Shown: positions 20,657-28,863 of the stretch, in pieces | Numbering within the stretch: the first letter of the stretch is position 1 | Layout: each line of letters starts with the position of its first letter | Assembly: GCA_021776705.1 (NCBI GenBank) | Contig: JAJFFL010000258.1 | Location: 1 to 32,827, forward strand | Length of the DNA: 32,827 nucleotides | Reading direction: 5' to 3' | From: Alphaproteobacteria bacterium | GTDB lineage: Bacteria > Pseudomonadota > Alphaproteobacteria > Caulobacterales > Maricaulaceae | Notes under the pieces: model-generated | Told to the model about the DNA's origin: nothing | Database searches by the model: none | What the model saw: only the letters and a program-made list of their open reading frames with translations | Position numbers and translations under genes: made by a program

Positions 20657-22480
20657 CTAAAGCCCGGCCCAGGTCGCGACCCAATACGTCGCGCCGGCCG
20701 CCACATAGGCCAGGGCCACCAGGTAGCCGAACATGAATCCGGTCCACGCCCACGAGTTCATCTCGCGGCGCGCCGTGGCGAGGGTGGCGAGGCACTGCGG
20801 CGCGAAGACGTACCAGGCGAGGAAGGCGAGGGCGGTCGGCAGCGACCAGGCCGACTGCAGGGTCGCGGCGAGTCCGGCGGTGTTTTCTTCGCTCGCCTGC
20901 ACCGCGTAGACGGTGCCGAGAGCGCCGATGGCGACCTCGCGCGCCGCCATGCCTGGCACCAGGGCGATGGAGATCTCAAGGTTGAATCCGATCGGCGCGA
21001 GGACGAACTCCAGCACCGCGCCGATGCGGCCGGCGAAGCTCTCGCGCAAGGTCGTCGCGGACGCCGGGTAGCTGGCGAGGAACCACAACACGACCGAGGC
21101 CCCGAGAATGATCGTGCCGGCGCGTTTCAGGAACGCCGCCGCGCGACGCCACAGCTCGATCGCGAAGTCCTTGACCGCCGGCAGCTTGTAGGTCGGCAGC
21201 TCCATGATCAGCGGCTGCGCCTGCCCCTTGGTGACGGTGCGCTTGAGCACGAAGGCGACCGTGACCGCGCTGACGACGCCGGTCAGATAGAGGCCGAACA
21301 TCACGATTCCCTGCAAATTGAAGACGCCGACCTGGTCGCGCGGAATGAACGCGCCGACGATCAAGGTGTAGACCGGCAGCCGCGCCGAACACGTCATCAA
21401 GGGGGCGATGAGAATCGTCGTCAGCCGGTCGCGTTCGCTTTCGATGGTGCGCGCCGACATCATGCCGGGAATGGCGCAGGCGAAGCTCGACAAAAGCGGA
21501 ATGAAGGCGCGGCCGTTTAGCCCGACGCGCAACATCAGATCATCCATCAGGAACGCCGCCCGCGCCATGTATCCGGAGGCCTCCAGCATCAGGATGAAGG
21601 TGAACAAGATCACGATCTGCGGCAGGAAAATCACCACCGAGCCGACGCCGGCGATGATCCCGTCGGCGACCAGACTGGCGAGCCAGTCGACGCCGATCGT
21701 GGAGCGCGCGAAATCGCCGAGAGCGGCGGCGCCGGCGTCGATCAGGTCCATCGGCGCATTGGCCCAGGCGTAAACCGCCTGAAACATCAAGAACAGGATC
21801 GCCGCCAGCACGAACGGCCCGGCGAGCGGGTTCAGGACCACGCCGTCGACGGCGCGCGTGATCCGATTCATCGGCGGTTCGAACAGGATCACGTCGCTCG
21901 CCATGTCGCGCGACTCGGCCTGCAACGCCTTGAGGTCGAGGCTGCCGGACGACCGCGCCGGGGCGGTCAGGTTCGGCAGTTCGGCGTCGAGCCGGGCGAG
22001 CAGGGCTTCGCGGCCCGGCGCCCGGGTGGCGCGCGAGGTCACGACCGGGACGCCGAGGCGGGTCTCGAGCGCGGCGACGTCGAGTTTCACCCCGTCGCGG
22101 TCGGCGAGGTCGATCATGTTGAGGATCACCAGCATCGGCCGTCCGAGGGCGCGGATCTGCAAGACGGTGTGCAAGTGAGTGCGCAGTTGAGCGGCGTCGA
22201 TCACGACCAGCAGCGCGTCCGGCGGCGCTTCGGCGTCGAGCTTGCCGGCGATGACGTCGAGGGCGACGCGTTGGTCCATCGAGCGCGCCGACAGGCCGTA
22301 GACGCCCGGCAGGTCGATGAGTTCGACCTCGGCGCCGGCGGGCGTGCGGAAGCGCCCGGCGCGCGTCTCGACGGTCACGCCGGGGTAGTTGGCGACCTTG
22401 GCGCGGCCGCCCGTGAGGCCGTTAAAGAGAGTGGACTTGCCGGCGTTCGGCGCGCCGACAAGGGCGAGGCGAACGGTCAT
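20657..22480 (-). CDS. feoB: Ferrous iron transporter FeoB
   Basis: A 607-residue inner-membrane Fe2+ transporter with a cytoplasmic G domain. G motifs are GAPNAGKST (G1, residues about 8-16), YPGVTVE (G2), DLPG (G3) and NMID (G4). The membrane part has the two gate signatures, FACAIPGMMSARTI and APLMTCSARLPVYTL, and ELPTYKLP. It is shorter than E. coli FeoB (773 residues), a common size in alphaproteobacteria. G1 has Ala in place of the usual Cys of NPNCGKT. The ATG overlaps the feoA stop (ATGA), so the pair is coupled. The C-terminus reaches the terminator region shared with the convergent operon. Confidence 0.95.
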   Translation of the reverse strand: MTVRLALVGAPNAGKSTLFNGLTGGRAKVANYPGVTVETRAGRFRTPAGAEVELIDLPGVYGLSARSMDQRVALDVIAGKLDAEAPPDALLVVIDAAQLRTHLHTVLQIRALGRPMLVILNMIDLADRDGVKLDVAALETRLGVPVVTSRATRAPGREALLARLDAELPNLTAPARSSGSLDLKALQAESRDMASDVILFEPPMNRITRAVDGVVLNPLAGPFVLAAILFLMFQAVYAWANAPMDLIDAGAAALGDFARSTIGVDWLASLVADGIIAGVGSVVIFLPQIVILFTFILMLEASGYMARAAFLMDDLMLRVGLNGRAFIPLLSSFACAIPGMMSARTIESERDRLTTILIAPLMTCSARLPVYTLIVGAFIPRDQVGVFNLQGIVMFGLYLTGVVSAVTVAFVLKRTVTKGQAQPLIMELPTYKLPAVKDFAIELWRRAAAFLKRAGTIILGASVVLWFLASYPASATTLRESFAGRIGAVLEFVLAPIGFNLEISIALVPGMAAREVAIGALGTVYAVQASEENTAGLAATLQSAWSLPTALAFLAWYVFAPQCLATLATARREMNSWAWTGFMFGYLVALAYVAAGATYWVATWAGL

Positions 22481-22719
22481 CCGGAGGCGCGCGCGCCGCG
22501 GACGCGGATGGCGGCGGCTTCGCCGGCGCGCAAGGCGATGAGCGTGCGGTTGAGACGCACGCAGACGCCGGTCGCCCCCAAGGGGCCGGCGTGCATCACT
22601 TCGACTTCGTCGTTCTCCGCGAAGCCGATTTCGCGCAGCTTCGCGGCCAGGTCCGGGTCGTCCTCGGCGATGGCGGCGACCCAGGCCGCGCGGCCGATTT
22701 CAAGCTCGTGAAGCGTCAT
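22477..22719 (-). CDS. feoA: FeoA family SH3-like protein
   Basis: An 80-residue FeoA-domain protein, the small cytoplasmic partner of FeoB. The fold signature is present: MTLHELEIGRAAWVAAI, then LAAKLREIGFAENDEVEVMHAGPLGATGVCVRLNRTLIALRAGEAAAIRV. The start at 22719 is chosen for the canonical MTLHEL N-terminus and a GAGG site six bases upstream; earlier ATGs in the ORF would add 4 or 13 residues. It overlaps feoB by four bases. A possible Fur-type dyad lies about 40 bases upstream. Confidence 0.9.
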   Translation of the reverse strand: MTLHELEIGRAAWVAAIAEDDPDLAAKLREIGFAENDEVEVMHAGPLGATGVCVRLNRTLIALRAGEAAAIRVRGARASG

Positions 22720-22758
22720 GCTTCGCCTCATTCCAAGGAGAGCCGGACGCTGCAGCAT

Positions 22759-22775
22759 TTGCGAATGCGTTGCAA
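22759..22775. promoter_or_regulatory. Possible Fur/Mur-type dyad upstream of feoAB
   Basis: TTGCGA-ATGCG-TTGCAA is a near-perfect inverted repeat (5 of 6 arm bases) 40 bases upstream of feoA. It resembles the TGCAA-containing dyads of alphaproteobacterial Fur/Mur sites and sits where an iron-responsive operator would be expected, but the match is from memory and the element is imperfect. Confidence 0.3.
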
Positions 22776-22817
22776 GTTCAAATGTAACGCCGCGGCGTCA
22801 GGTCGCGTTTGGCGGGC

Positions 22818-23510
22818 TCAGTAGGGCGCTCCCACGGCCTGGCAGAGGAACTTCATCACCGGACTTGCGTCCTTGAACGCCTTGGCGACGTCGTCGACGA
22901 AACCGGGCGTGGCGGCGGCTTTTTGCGGAGCTTCGGCCATGATGAAGAAGGAGCGCTTCTTGAGGTCGTCGATCGCCGGGTGGTCAGGGTCGAAGCCTTT
23001 CGGCGGCCGCGACAGGGGGTCGCCCTCGCGCAGGTCGCCGAACGTCTTCTTCACCGACGCCGCGCCTTTGGCTTTCGACCATTCCGACGTCTTGCCGGCG
23101 ATGCGCTCCCGGATCGCCTTGAGCTTGTCGGACGGCGGCATCCACAGACCGCCGCCGTAGAACACGCGTCCGGGCTCGAGATGCAGATAGAACCCTGGCG
23201 CGTGCGCGTCCTTGCCGGCGTCGTGGCGGAATTGCGCCGCCGCGTGGGTCTTGTACGGGGTCTTGTCCTTGGAGAAGCGCACGTCGCGGTGGATGCGAAA
23301 CATCGAGCCGCCGTTGACCTTCGGGATCGCCATGAAGTGCGGCGACACCTTCGCCAGCTTCGGCGCGATGGCGGTGATGAAGTCGAGCAGCGGGGCTTCG
23401 ATCTCGGCCTTGTAGCGGGCCTTGTTCGCTTCGAACCACGGCTTGTCGTTGTTCGCTTTTAGGTCCTTCAAGAACTTGAAGAAGCTCGGCTTGAATCCCT
23501 CAAACGTCAT
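22818..23510 (-). CDS. DUF2461 domain-containing protein (TIGR02453)
   Basis: A 230-residue protein of the widespread but uncharacterised DUF2461/TIGR02453 family. Typical blocks are FEGFKPSFFKFLKDLKANNDKPWFEANKARYK, IHRDVRFSKDKTPYKTHAAAQFRH, GFYLHLEPGRVFYGGGLWMPP and the late RSFFIMAE segment. The start at 23510 gives the conserved MTFEGF N-terminus with GAGGGCG upstream; the ORF start seven residues earlier is less likely. No function is known. It lies on the same strand upstream of feoA but with a 98-base gap holding the putative feo control region, so it is probably independent. Confidence 0.88.
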   Translation of the reverse strand: MTFEGFKPSFFKFLKDLKANNDKPWFEANKARYKAEIEAPLLDFITAIAPKLAKVSPHFMAIPKVNGGSMFRIHRDVRFSKDKTPYKTHAAAQFRHDAGKDAHAPGFYLHLEPGRVFYGGGLWMPPSDKLKAIRERIAGKTSEWSKAKGAASVKKTFGDLREGDPLSRPPKGFDPDHPAIDDLKKRSFFIMAEAPQKAAATPGFVDDVAKAFKDASPVMKFLCQAVGAPY

Positions 23511-23585
23511 GTTCGCCGCCCTCAGTTGCATATTGCAAGTGACTGACGATGTGACGGCAGAGGCGCGGCGCCGTCAAGCGCCGAC

Positions 23586-24428
23586 TCACTCGCCGGGCGG
23601 ATAGAGCTTGCGCAGGCCCGTCGACAGGGCGGTGGGGAAGATCGAGGCGTGTGTCTCGTTGTCGAAAATGTCGGCGCCGGCGACCGTCAGCCGCGGGTCG
23701 TCGCGCGCGTCGAGGGCGTCGGCGAAGCGGCGCATCTCGGACACCATCAGGTGCACGCCCTGTTGTTCCTCGAACGAGCCGACGGCGAAATAGATCCGCG
23801 TGTCGTCGCCGAGGGCGTCGCCGCGCGTCTCCGCTTCGAGAGCAAAGGCGTAGCCGTCGTCGTACCACAGCGACGGGCTGACGGAGATGATGCGGTCGAA
23901 CAGGTCCGGGCGCGACAGCAGCGTGGTCGCGGCGAACACGCCGCCGTAGGAGTGCCCCACCAGGCCGCGCGTGTTCGCGACAACCCTGTAGCGCTCTTCG
24001 ACGAAGGGAATGATGGCGTCGGCGAAGGCGTCGCGAAACGCCGCGGCGCCGCCGGACTCGGCCTGGAACTCCGGCCCGTAGCCGCCGTCGGGCACGTGCG
24101 TGGGGGTGTAGTCGCGGCTGCGGTTGGCGCGATAGCCGCGCACCGTCTTGTCGGGGTAGGCGACGCCCACGAGCACCGCCGGGGTCATCTGGCCTCGCGC
24201 CGTTAGGTGATCGGCGATCGCGACGGCGAGCGGAAAGCTGTATTCGGCGTCGAGCAGGTAGATCGCCGGGTAGTCGCGGATGGATTCGGCGTAGCCCGGC
24301 GGCGTGTGCACGTAGAGCTGATAGGCGACGCCGTTGGCCGCCGGCGCCAGGTCGATCACGGCGCTGTCGGGCAGGGCGACCGGATCCTGCGCGGCCAGCG
24401 CCGCGGCCAGCATCAACACATTGGGCAT
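23586..24428 (-). CDS. Alpha/beta-hydrolase, esterase family (PF00756 type), probably exported
   Basis: A 280-residue serine hydrolase of the putative esterase (esterase D/Fes-like) family. The nucleophile elbow is GHSYGGVFAATTLL, preceded by the usual strand RGLVGHS; the catalytic acid and histidine probably lie in the late FDNETHASIFPTAL region (His in ETHAS). Early strands YQLYVHTPPGYAES and YPAIYLLDAEY fit the family. The start at 24428 gives a short hydrophobic N-terminus (MPNVLMLAAALAAQDP) that may be a signal peptide; an upstream ATG would add 22 residues including Cys and destroy it. Similar enzymes act on siderophore or acyl esters; the substrate is unknown. Confidence 0.82.
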   Translation of the reverse strand: MPNVLMLAAALAAQDPVALPDSAVIDLAPAANGVAYQLYVHTPPGYAESIRDYPAIYLLDAEYSFPLAVAIADHLTARGQMTPAVLVGVAYPDKTVRGYRANRSRDYTPTHVPDGGYGPEFQAESGGAAAFRDAFADAIIPFVEERYRVVANTRGLVGHSYGGVFAATTLLSRPDLFDRIISVSPSLWYDDGYAFALEAETRGDALGDDTRIYFAVGSFEEQQGVHLMVSEMRRFADALDARDDPRLTVAGADIFDNETHASIFPTALSTGLRKLYPPGE

Positions 24429-24512
24429 GGGCGGTTCATCTAGTTCTAGCGGTCCTATGCGACACATATAGCGATCAAACGGCACACGTCGCAACGGCGG
24501 CCGCCGAAGCGC

Positions 24513-25283
24513 CTAGAACGCCCACACGTCCATCGCCAGGGCGCCGTGGGTGAAGCTGGCGTGGCGGCGCTCGGCTTGGCGCAGATCGCCGGCGGAAAGC
24601 GCGGCGATCAGCGGCGTAAAGTGCTCCGGAGTCGGATGGTTGCGCGCCGCCTGCGGAGCCGAACGCCAGTCGAGCAGAGCGTCGAGGTCGCCGGCGGCGA
24701 GACGCGCCGCCGCCCAGTCGGCGAAGTCGCGCGCGAAGTTCGCGACCGGCGCGTCTTCGGGCGTGCGCAGGCTGTCGCGCAGGGAATGGGTGAGCGAGCC
24801 GGAGCCGACGATTTGAACGCCGTGATCCGCCAGCGGCGCAAGCGCGCGGCCAAGGCGCGCGGCGTCGGCCGCGTCGCCGCCGGCCGGCAGAGCGATCTGA
24901 ACCACAGGCGTGTCGGCGTTCGGCCGCATCAGGCTCAGAGGAATCCAAACGCCGTGGTCGAGTCCGCGACGCGCGTCGGCGACCGCATCAATGCCGGCCG
25001 CGGCGAGTTGACGGACGATTTCGCCGGCCAGCTCCGGGTCGCCGGGCGCCGGATAGGTCATGGCTTCAAGCTCTGGGCCGAACCCCCAAAAGTCGTGGAC
25101 CGTTTCCGGCGTCGGGCTCGCCGTGACGCCGACCGGCGTGGCCTCCCAATGCGCCGACACAACCGCGTAGGCGCGGGGCGAAGTGTCGGCGGCCAAGCTT
25201 TCAAGATGCGCGCGCGCCGCGCTGGCGCCTGTGGCCAAGGTTGGAGCCCCATGGCCGAGAAAAAGAGGACGAAGCTGAGACAT
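24513..25283 (-). CDS. ygiD: YgiD-type class III extradiol ring-cleavage dioxygenase (4,5-DOPA dioxygenase family)
   Basis: A 256-residue metal-dependent dioxygenase of the LigB/DODA superfamily. Likely metal ligands are visible: His11 in FLGHGAPT, His45 in VVSAHWEA and the late NHPTPEHFTPL histidine, with His110 in GLDHGVWIPL as second-shell acid/base. GSGSLTHSL is also conserved. Family members open catechol rings such as DOPA in vitro. The start at 25283 is an ATG; a GTG three codons upstream is possible. It is divergent from a LysR regulator gene 104 bases away, a common arrangement that suggests LysR control. Confidence 0.9.
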   Translation of the reverse strand: MSQLRPLFLGHGAPTLATGASAARAHLESLAADTSPRAYAVVSAHWEATPVGVTASPTPETVHDFWGFGPELEAMTYPAPGDPELAGEIVRQLAAAGIDAVADARRGLDHGVWIPLSLMRPNADTPVVQIALPAGGDAADAARLGRALAPLADHGVQIVGSGSLTHSLRDSLRTPEDAPVANFARDFADWAAARLAAGDLDALLDWRSAPQAARNHPTPEHFTPLIAALSAGDLRQAERRHASFTHGALAMDVWAF

Positions 25284-25294
25284 GGCGGACACTC

Positions 25295-25345
25295 TTTAAG
25301 TTGCGTGCTGTCGTCCTATTTGAGCAATTCCAAATTCGACTTAAA
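25295..25345. promoter_or_regulatory. AT-rich divergent control region with dispersed inverted repeat (ygiD/lysR)
   Basis: TTTAAGT (25295-25301) and ACTTAAA (25339-25345) form a perfect 7-base inverted repeat separated by 37 bases in the AT-rich gap between ygiD and the LysR gene. LysR regulators usually bind dyads in such gaps, but the wide spacing makes this tentative. Confidence 0.3.
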
Positions 25346-25387
25346 GTGGGAAATCGGCAACTACTGTTTCCAGATGGGAATGAAACA

Positions 25388-26290
25388 ATGGACCGCATCG
25401 AGGCTATGCGTCTGTTCGCCGCCGTCGCCGAACACGGCGGCTTCACCCAGGCGGCGCGGCGCGAGGGCGTGTCGCCGGCGCAAGTGTCGAAGAAGGTCGC
25501 CGCGCTCGAATCCTTGCTCGGCGCGCGGCTCCTCGACCGCACCACGCGTTCCGTATCGCTGACCGCCGCGGGCGCGGCCTACCTCGAAGGCGCGCGGCCG
25601 CTGCTCGCCGACCTCGACGCGCTGGAGGACGGGGTGCGCGCTGAACACTCCGAGCCCGCCGGCGCCCTGCGAATTTCCGCCCCGCTGACGTTCGGGACGC
25701 GGCGCTTGATGCCGGTCGTTCTGGCGTTCTTGAAGGCGCACCCAAACGTTGAGGCGCGCCTGTCGCTGTCCGACCGCATGGTCGATCTCGTACTGGAAGG
25801 CTTCGACGTCGCGGTGCGCATCGGCCGGCTCGACGATTCAAGCCTGATCGCGCGCCGCCTGGCGCCCGCCAAGGTGGCGCTGGTGGTCAAGGCGGGGCAT
25901 CCGGCCGAATCGATCGTGTCGCCCTCCGACCTCGAAAAGTACACCTGCGTCATCGACACCAATGTGCCGTCGCCGCGCCGATGGACGTTTGAAAAGAACG
26001 GGTCGGTGGAGGAAGCGCACGTGTCCGGCGGGCTGCACGTCAATTCGGCGGACGCGGCGCGGTGCGCCGCGCTGGAGGGCTACGGCGTAATCCTGGTCCC
26101 AACGTTCGTAATCGGCGAGGACGTGGCCGCCGGGCGGCTGACGCGGCTGTTGTGCGACTGGACGCCGGAGCACCGCGACATCTGGGCGGTGTTTCCGCAA
26201 AACCGCTTCTTGTCAGGGCGCGTGCGCTTGTTCGTCGATCACCTCGCCGAGGCGTTCGGCCCGGAACCGGAGTGGGACGAGGGGCTTTAG
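25388..26290 (+). CDS. LysR family transcriptional regulator
   Basis: A 300-residue LysR-type regulator. The N-terminal winged helix-turn-helix is standard: MDRIEAMRLFAAVAEHGGFTQAARREGVSPAQVSKKVAALESLLGARLLDRTTRSVSLTAAG (1-62). The effector domain has PAGALRISAPLTFGTRRLMPVVLAFLKAHPNVEARLSLSDRMVDLVLEGFDVAVRIGRL, typical of the CrgA/DmlR-like subgroup. The ATG at 25388 gives the canonical start; the ORF track start at 25241 runs through the divergent control region. It probably regulates the divergent ygiD gene and itself. The ligand is unknown. Confidence 0.9.
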   Translation: MDRIEAMRLFAAVAEHGGFTQAARREGVSPAQVSKKVAALESLLGARLLDRTTRSVSLTAAGAAYLEGARPLLADLDALEDGVRAEHSEPAGALRISAPLTFGTRRLMPVVLAFLKAHPNVEARLSLSDRMVDLVLEGFDVAVRIGRLDDSSLIARRLAPAKVALVVKAGHPAESIVSPSDLEKYTCVIDTNVPSPRRWTFEKNGSVEEAHVSGGLHVNSADAARCAALEGYGVILVPTFVIGEDVAAGRLTRLLCDWTPEHRDIWAVFPQNRFLSGRVRLFVDHLAEAFGPEPEWDEGL

Positions 26291-26293
26291 CAC

Positions 26294-26716
26294 CTAACCC
26301 TCATCCGGCGTTGCGATGTAGAACTTGTTCACGATTCGCCACTCGCCGTTGACCTTGGCGAGTTGGAACATGTCGAAATAATCGCCATCAAAGTCGAAGG
26401 TCGCGTGCGCGGCGACGCCGTGGAAAATCTCGATCGACAAGATCTCGCCCTGCATGGCGGGCGCAGGGTCGCCGCTGGTCCAATGTTCGAATGCCGCAGT
26501 GATCGGATGCGACGCAATCTCGCCAGTCGCGGTGTGGCCTTTCATGTGCGCCTTGTCGACGACGAAGGCCTTCTCGAGTTTTTCGAGGTTTCCTTCCTTG
26601 ACGCCCTCGAAGTAGCTGAAGATCGCGGCTTCGACGGCCGCCTTGTCCTCGGCGTCGTCGGCGAACGCCGCGCCGGTCAGCGCCAGAGCGGCGCACAAGC
26701 TGATCAAAACGCGCAT
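26294..26716 (-). CDS. Secreted NTF2-like (putative lumazine-binding type) protein
   Basis: A 140-residue exported protein: MRVLISLCAALALTGAAFADD is a clear signal peptide, preceded by a GGGAGGA ribosome site, which decides the start over the ATG seven codons upstream. The mature part resembles the SnoaL/NTF2-like 'putative lumazine-binding' family: DKAAVEAAIFSYFEGVKEGNLEKLEKAF, then SIEIFHGVAAHATFDFDGDYFDMFQLAKVNGEWRIVNKFY. The family usually forms a small cone-shaped pocket; the ligand is unknown. It ends three bases after the convergent LysR stop. The 90-base gap to the next upstream gene suggests its own promoter. Confidence 0.8.
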   Translation of the reverse strand: MRVLISLCAALALTGAAFADDAEDKAAVEAAIFSYFEGVKEGNLEKLEKAFVVDKAHMKGHTATGEIASHPITAAFEHWTSGDPAPAMQGEILSIEIFHGVAAHATFDFDGDYFDMFQLAKVNGEWRIVNKFYIATPDEG

Positions 26717-26806
26717 CACGTCCTCCCGGTTTTTCAAGTGTACGAAACCACGTCGGAGGACGAACGCCGAATGACGGATTTGTAAGGCCGGCGGGCGGCG
26801 TCGCGA

Positions 26807-27184
26807 TCAGCGCCAGCCGCGCCGCTCTTCGCCGCCGCCGCCCTTGCCGTCGAGCGCGCCGAGAATTTTCTCGATCGCGTTGTCGGTGCCGAGCGCGGAG
26901 CGGCGGGCGTGCGAGTGGACTTCGCGCACCACCTGCTCGTAATCGAGGCCCTGACCGTTGGAGGCTTGGGCGAGTTCTTCCTCGGTGAGGTTCTCCAACT
27001 CGCGGCCTTCGGTGTCGGAGATCACCAGATTGGCGGTCGAGGCGGTGGCGTCGACGACGACGTTGAAAGCGTCGGCTTCAAAGGCGTACGCGTGCTTGCC
27101 CGGACCCTCGGTCCATTCGACGGACCCGGACAAGGTCTGCGCATGGATCTTGTCGATCAGCTTTTTGGTCAGATCGTGAATCAT
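26807..27184 (-). CDS. Conserved-looking hypothetical protein coupled to vsr
   Basis: A 125-residue soluble protein of no family I recognise. The start at 27184 overlaps the vsr stop (ATGA); the longer ORF start lies in vsr. It begins MIHDLTKKLIDKIHAQTLSG, continues with an alternating beta pattern (AYAFEADAFNVVVDATASTANLVISDTEGRELENL), then acidic and helical segments (TEEELAQASNGQGLDYEQVVREVHSHARRSAL) and ends in a flexible GKGGGGEERRGW tail. There is no signal peptide, membrane helix or cysteine. It is the last gene of the methyltransferase, monooxygenase, vsr unit. A link to DNA methylation or repair is suggested only by this position. Confidence 0.7.
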   Translation of the reverse strand: MIHDLTKKLIDKIHAQTLSGSVEWTEGPGKHAYAFEADAFNVVVDATASTANLVISDTEGRELENLTEEELAQASNGQGLDYEQVVREVHSHARRSALGTDNAIEKILGALDGKGGGGEERRGWR

Positions 27185-27666
27185 CGCGCGGTTCTCCCGG
27201 GTCGCGGTTTCTTCTGGCTTAACCCGACCTGTCGTTTGGATAAAGCCGTCTCGCCAGTGCGGCCGAGGAATGCGCCGATTCGCCCCGCGAAATCCTCGCG
27301 CTTGAGCTCGCACTCCCACAGCGTCAGGGCGCGCCAGCCCTGGGATTCAAGCGCCGCGAGGGCGTGCGCGTCGCGCGCCTTGTTGCGGGCGATCTTGTCG
27401 CGCCAATAGGCGGCGGTGGTTTTGGGGGCGCGGGCGCCGCGCCGACAGTCGTGGCCATGCCAAAAGCAGCCGTGGACGAAAATCACCGCCCGGCGGCCCG
27501 GAAACACCAGATCCGGCGAGCCCGGCAAGTCCCTGCGGTGCAGCCGGAATCGGTACCCCAGGGCGTGCGCGAGCTTGCGCACCTGGATTTCCGGCTTGGT
27601 GTTCTTGCCCTTCACCGCGGCCATCACCGCCGAGCGCTTGTCGGGCGTAAAGACGTCGTGGCTCAT
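27181..27666 (-). CDS. vsr: Very-short-patch mismatch repair endonuclease Vsr
   Basis: A 161-residue Vsr endonuclease, which nicks next to the T of T:G mismatches arising from 5-methylcytosine deamination. Visible hallmarks are the N-terminal DKRSAVMAAVKGKNTKPEIQVRKLAHALGYRFRLH, catalytic Asp52 in LPGSPDLVF, and the FVHGCFWHGHDC motif with His65, Cys67, His70, His72 and Cys74 for catalysis and zinc; a further Cys follows in LTLWECEL. The Thr found before the first His in E. coli Vsr is Val here, a common variant. The ATG overlaps the monooxygenase stop (ATGA) and its stop overlaps the next gene (ATGA). The C-terminus has a basic tail (SQKKPRPGRTAR). Its methyltransferase partner is two genes upstream, not adjacent. 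Confidence 0.93.
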   Translation of the reverse strand: MSHDVFTPDKRSAVMAAVKGKNTKPEIQVRKLAHALGYRFRLHRRDLPGSPDLVFPGRRAVIFVHGCFWHGHDCRRGARAPKTTAAYWRDKIARNKARDAHALAALESQGWRALTLWECELKREDFAGRIGAFLGRTGETALSKRQVGLSQKKPRPGRTAR

Positions 27667-28859
27667 GGCTCCCAGGTACCGCGCCAGGCGCGGAAACCCA
27701 AGGTCGCGCGTCCGGCGAGCGTCGCGCGCATCACGCCGCCGATCAGCGGCAGCTTGCAGGCGAGGCCGAGAAACGCGTCGCGCATGAGGCCGACGGCGCG
27801 GCTGTTCGACTGGAACACCGGCGTCAGGATCCAGGACATGAATTGATAGAACCGGGTGTGGGCCGAGCGCGCGCGCGCGTAGGCGCGAAGCGCGGCGGGC
27901 AAGGCGTGGACCGTCGCGCCCGGGCCGACGGCGCGCGCCAGCTCCAGCGCGTCGAGCAGGGCGAGGTTGGCGCCTTGGCCGAGTTGCGGACTCATGCCGT
28001 GCGCCGCGTCGCCGATCAGCACCACCCGTCCCCGGCGCCACGGCCGCGCCGCGACGTTGCGGTATTCCGCCTCGGCAAGAGTGCGCATGTCGGTCAGGCC
28101 GTTGAGCAGGGCGGCGGCGTCCGGCCACAAGGCGGCGACGTCGGCGCGCAGCGCCTCGATCCCGGCGGCGCGCGCGGCGGCGAAGTTTTCGCGGCGCACG
28201 GACCAGAAGAAGGAGACGTGCCTGGCGTCCTCCGCGCCCGGCGCGGCGCCGACCGGGAGGACGCCGATCATGATCGCGGCGCCGTCGTAGACTTGCGCCA
28301 AGGTTCCGTCCCAGCGCCCGGCGGTGTCCGGACGGATCGTCCACAAGGCGCCCCAGGGGTAGAGCGGCGCGCGGGCGTTCGGGACGACGCGGTCGCGCAA
28401 CGTCGACGCCGCGCCGTCCGCGACCACGATCAGATCGGCGGGCGCGCGGTCGCCGTCGGCGAAGACGCAGGCGGGGGCCTCGGGATCGCCGACATCGACC
28501 ACCTTGCGGCCGCACGCGACGCTCACGCCGGCGCCGCGCACGGCGTCGTGGAGGGCGTCAAACAGGATCGCGCGATGGACCCCAACGCCGTGCGCGCCTT
28601 CGTAGCCGAGGTCGAGCACGGCGCGGCCCGCCGGCGTGCGGCCGAGGAGCCGGCGCACCGGCGCGCCGCGCGCCGCGACCTGATCGCGCAGGCCGAGGGC
28701 GTCGAGCGCCGCAAGTCCGGTCGGCTGCATCAAGAGACCGGCGCCGAGCGGGCGCGCCGCGGCGAATTCTTCGTGGATGACGACGTCGTGGCCGCCGCGT
28801 CGCAGCGCCAGGGCCGCGGCCATGCCGCCGATCCCGCACCCGACGACGGCGATCTTCAC
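27663..28859 (-). CDS. FAD-dependent aromatic-type monooxygenase (PHBH fold, class A)
   Basis: A 398-residue class A flavoprotein monooxygenase. The Rossmann motif is VVGCGIGGMAAALALRRGG (residues about 5-23), the mid-domain DG motif is LIVVADGAASTLRDRV, and the second FAD motif is VVLIGDAAHGMSPQLGQGANLALLDALEL, all typical of salicylate-hydroxylase/UbiH-like enzymes. The start is GTG at 28859, four bases after the methyltransferase stop, and the stop overlaps the vsr ATG. The substrate is unknown; such enzymes hydroxylate small aromatic molecules using NAD(P)H. Its location inside a dcm-vsr unit is unusual and could mean either a chance operon partner or a link to base modification. The C-terminal 60 residues contain hydrophobic stretches (LACKLPLIGGVM). 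Confidence 0.9.
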   Translation of the reverse strand: MKIAVVGCGIGGMAAALALRRGGHDVVIHEEFAAARPLGAGLLMQPTGLAALDALGLRDQVAARGAPVRRLLGRTPAGRAVLDLGYEGAHGVGVHRAILFDALHDAVRGAGVSVACGRKVVDVGDPEAPACVFADGDRAPADLIVVADGAASTLRDRVVPNARAPLYPWGALWTIRPDTAGRWDGTLAQVYDGAAIMIGVLPVGAAPGAEDARHVSFFWSVRRENFAAARAAGIEALRADVAALWPDAAALLNGLTDMRTLAEAEYRNVAARPWRRGRVVLIGDAAHGMSPQLGQGANLALLDALELARAVGPGATVHALPAALRAYARARSAHTRFYQFMSWILTPVFQSNSRAVGLMRDAFLGLACKLPLIGGVMRATLAGRATLGFRAWRGTWEP

Positions 28860-28863
28860 CGCG

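Noticed and set aside
22787-22798. ACGCCGCGGCGT palindrome as a terminator
   Set aside because: It has no loop and no T run, so it does not look like an intrinsic terminator.
27181-28515. 444-residue ORF combining vsr with an upstream Arg-rich part
   Set aside because: The first 280 residues are the out-of-frame shadow of the FAD monooxygenase; vsr starts at 27666.
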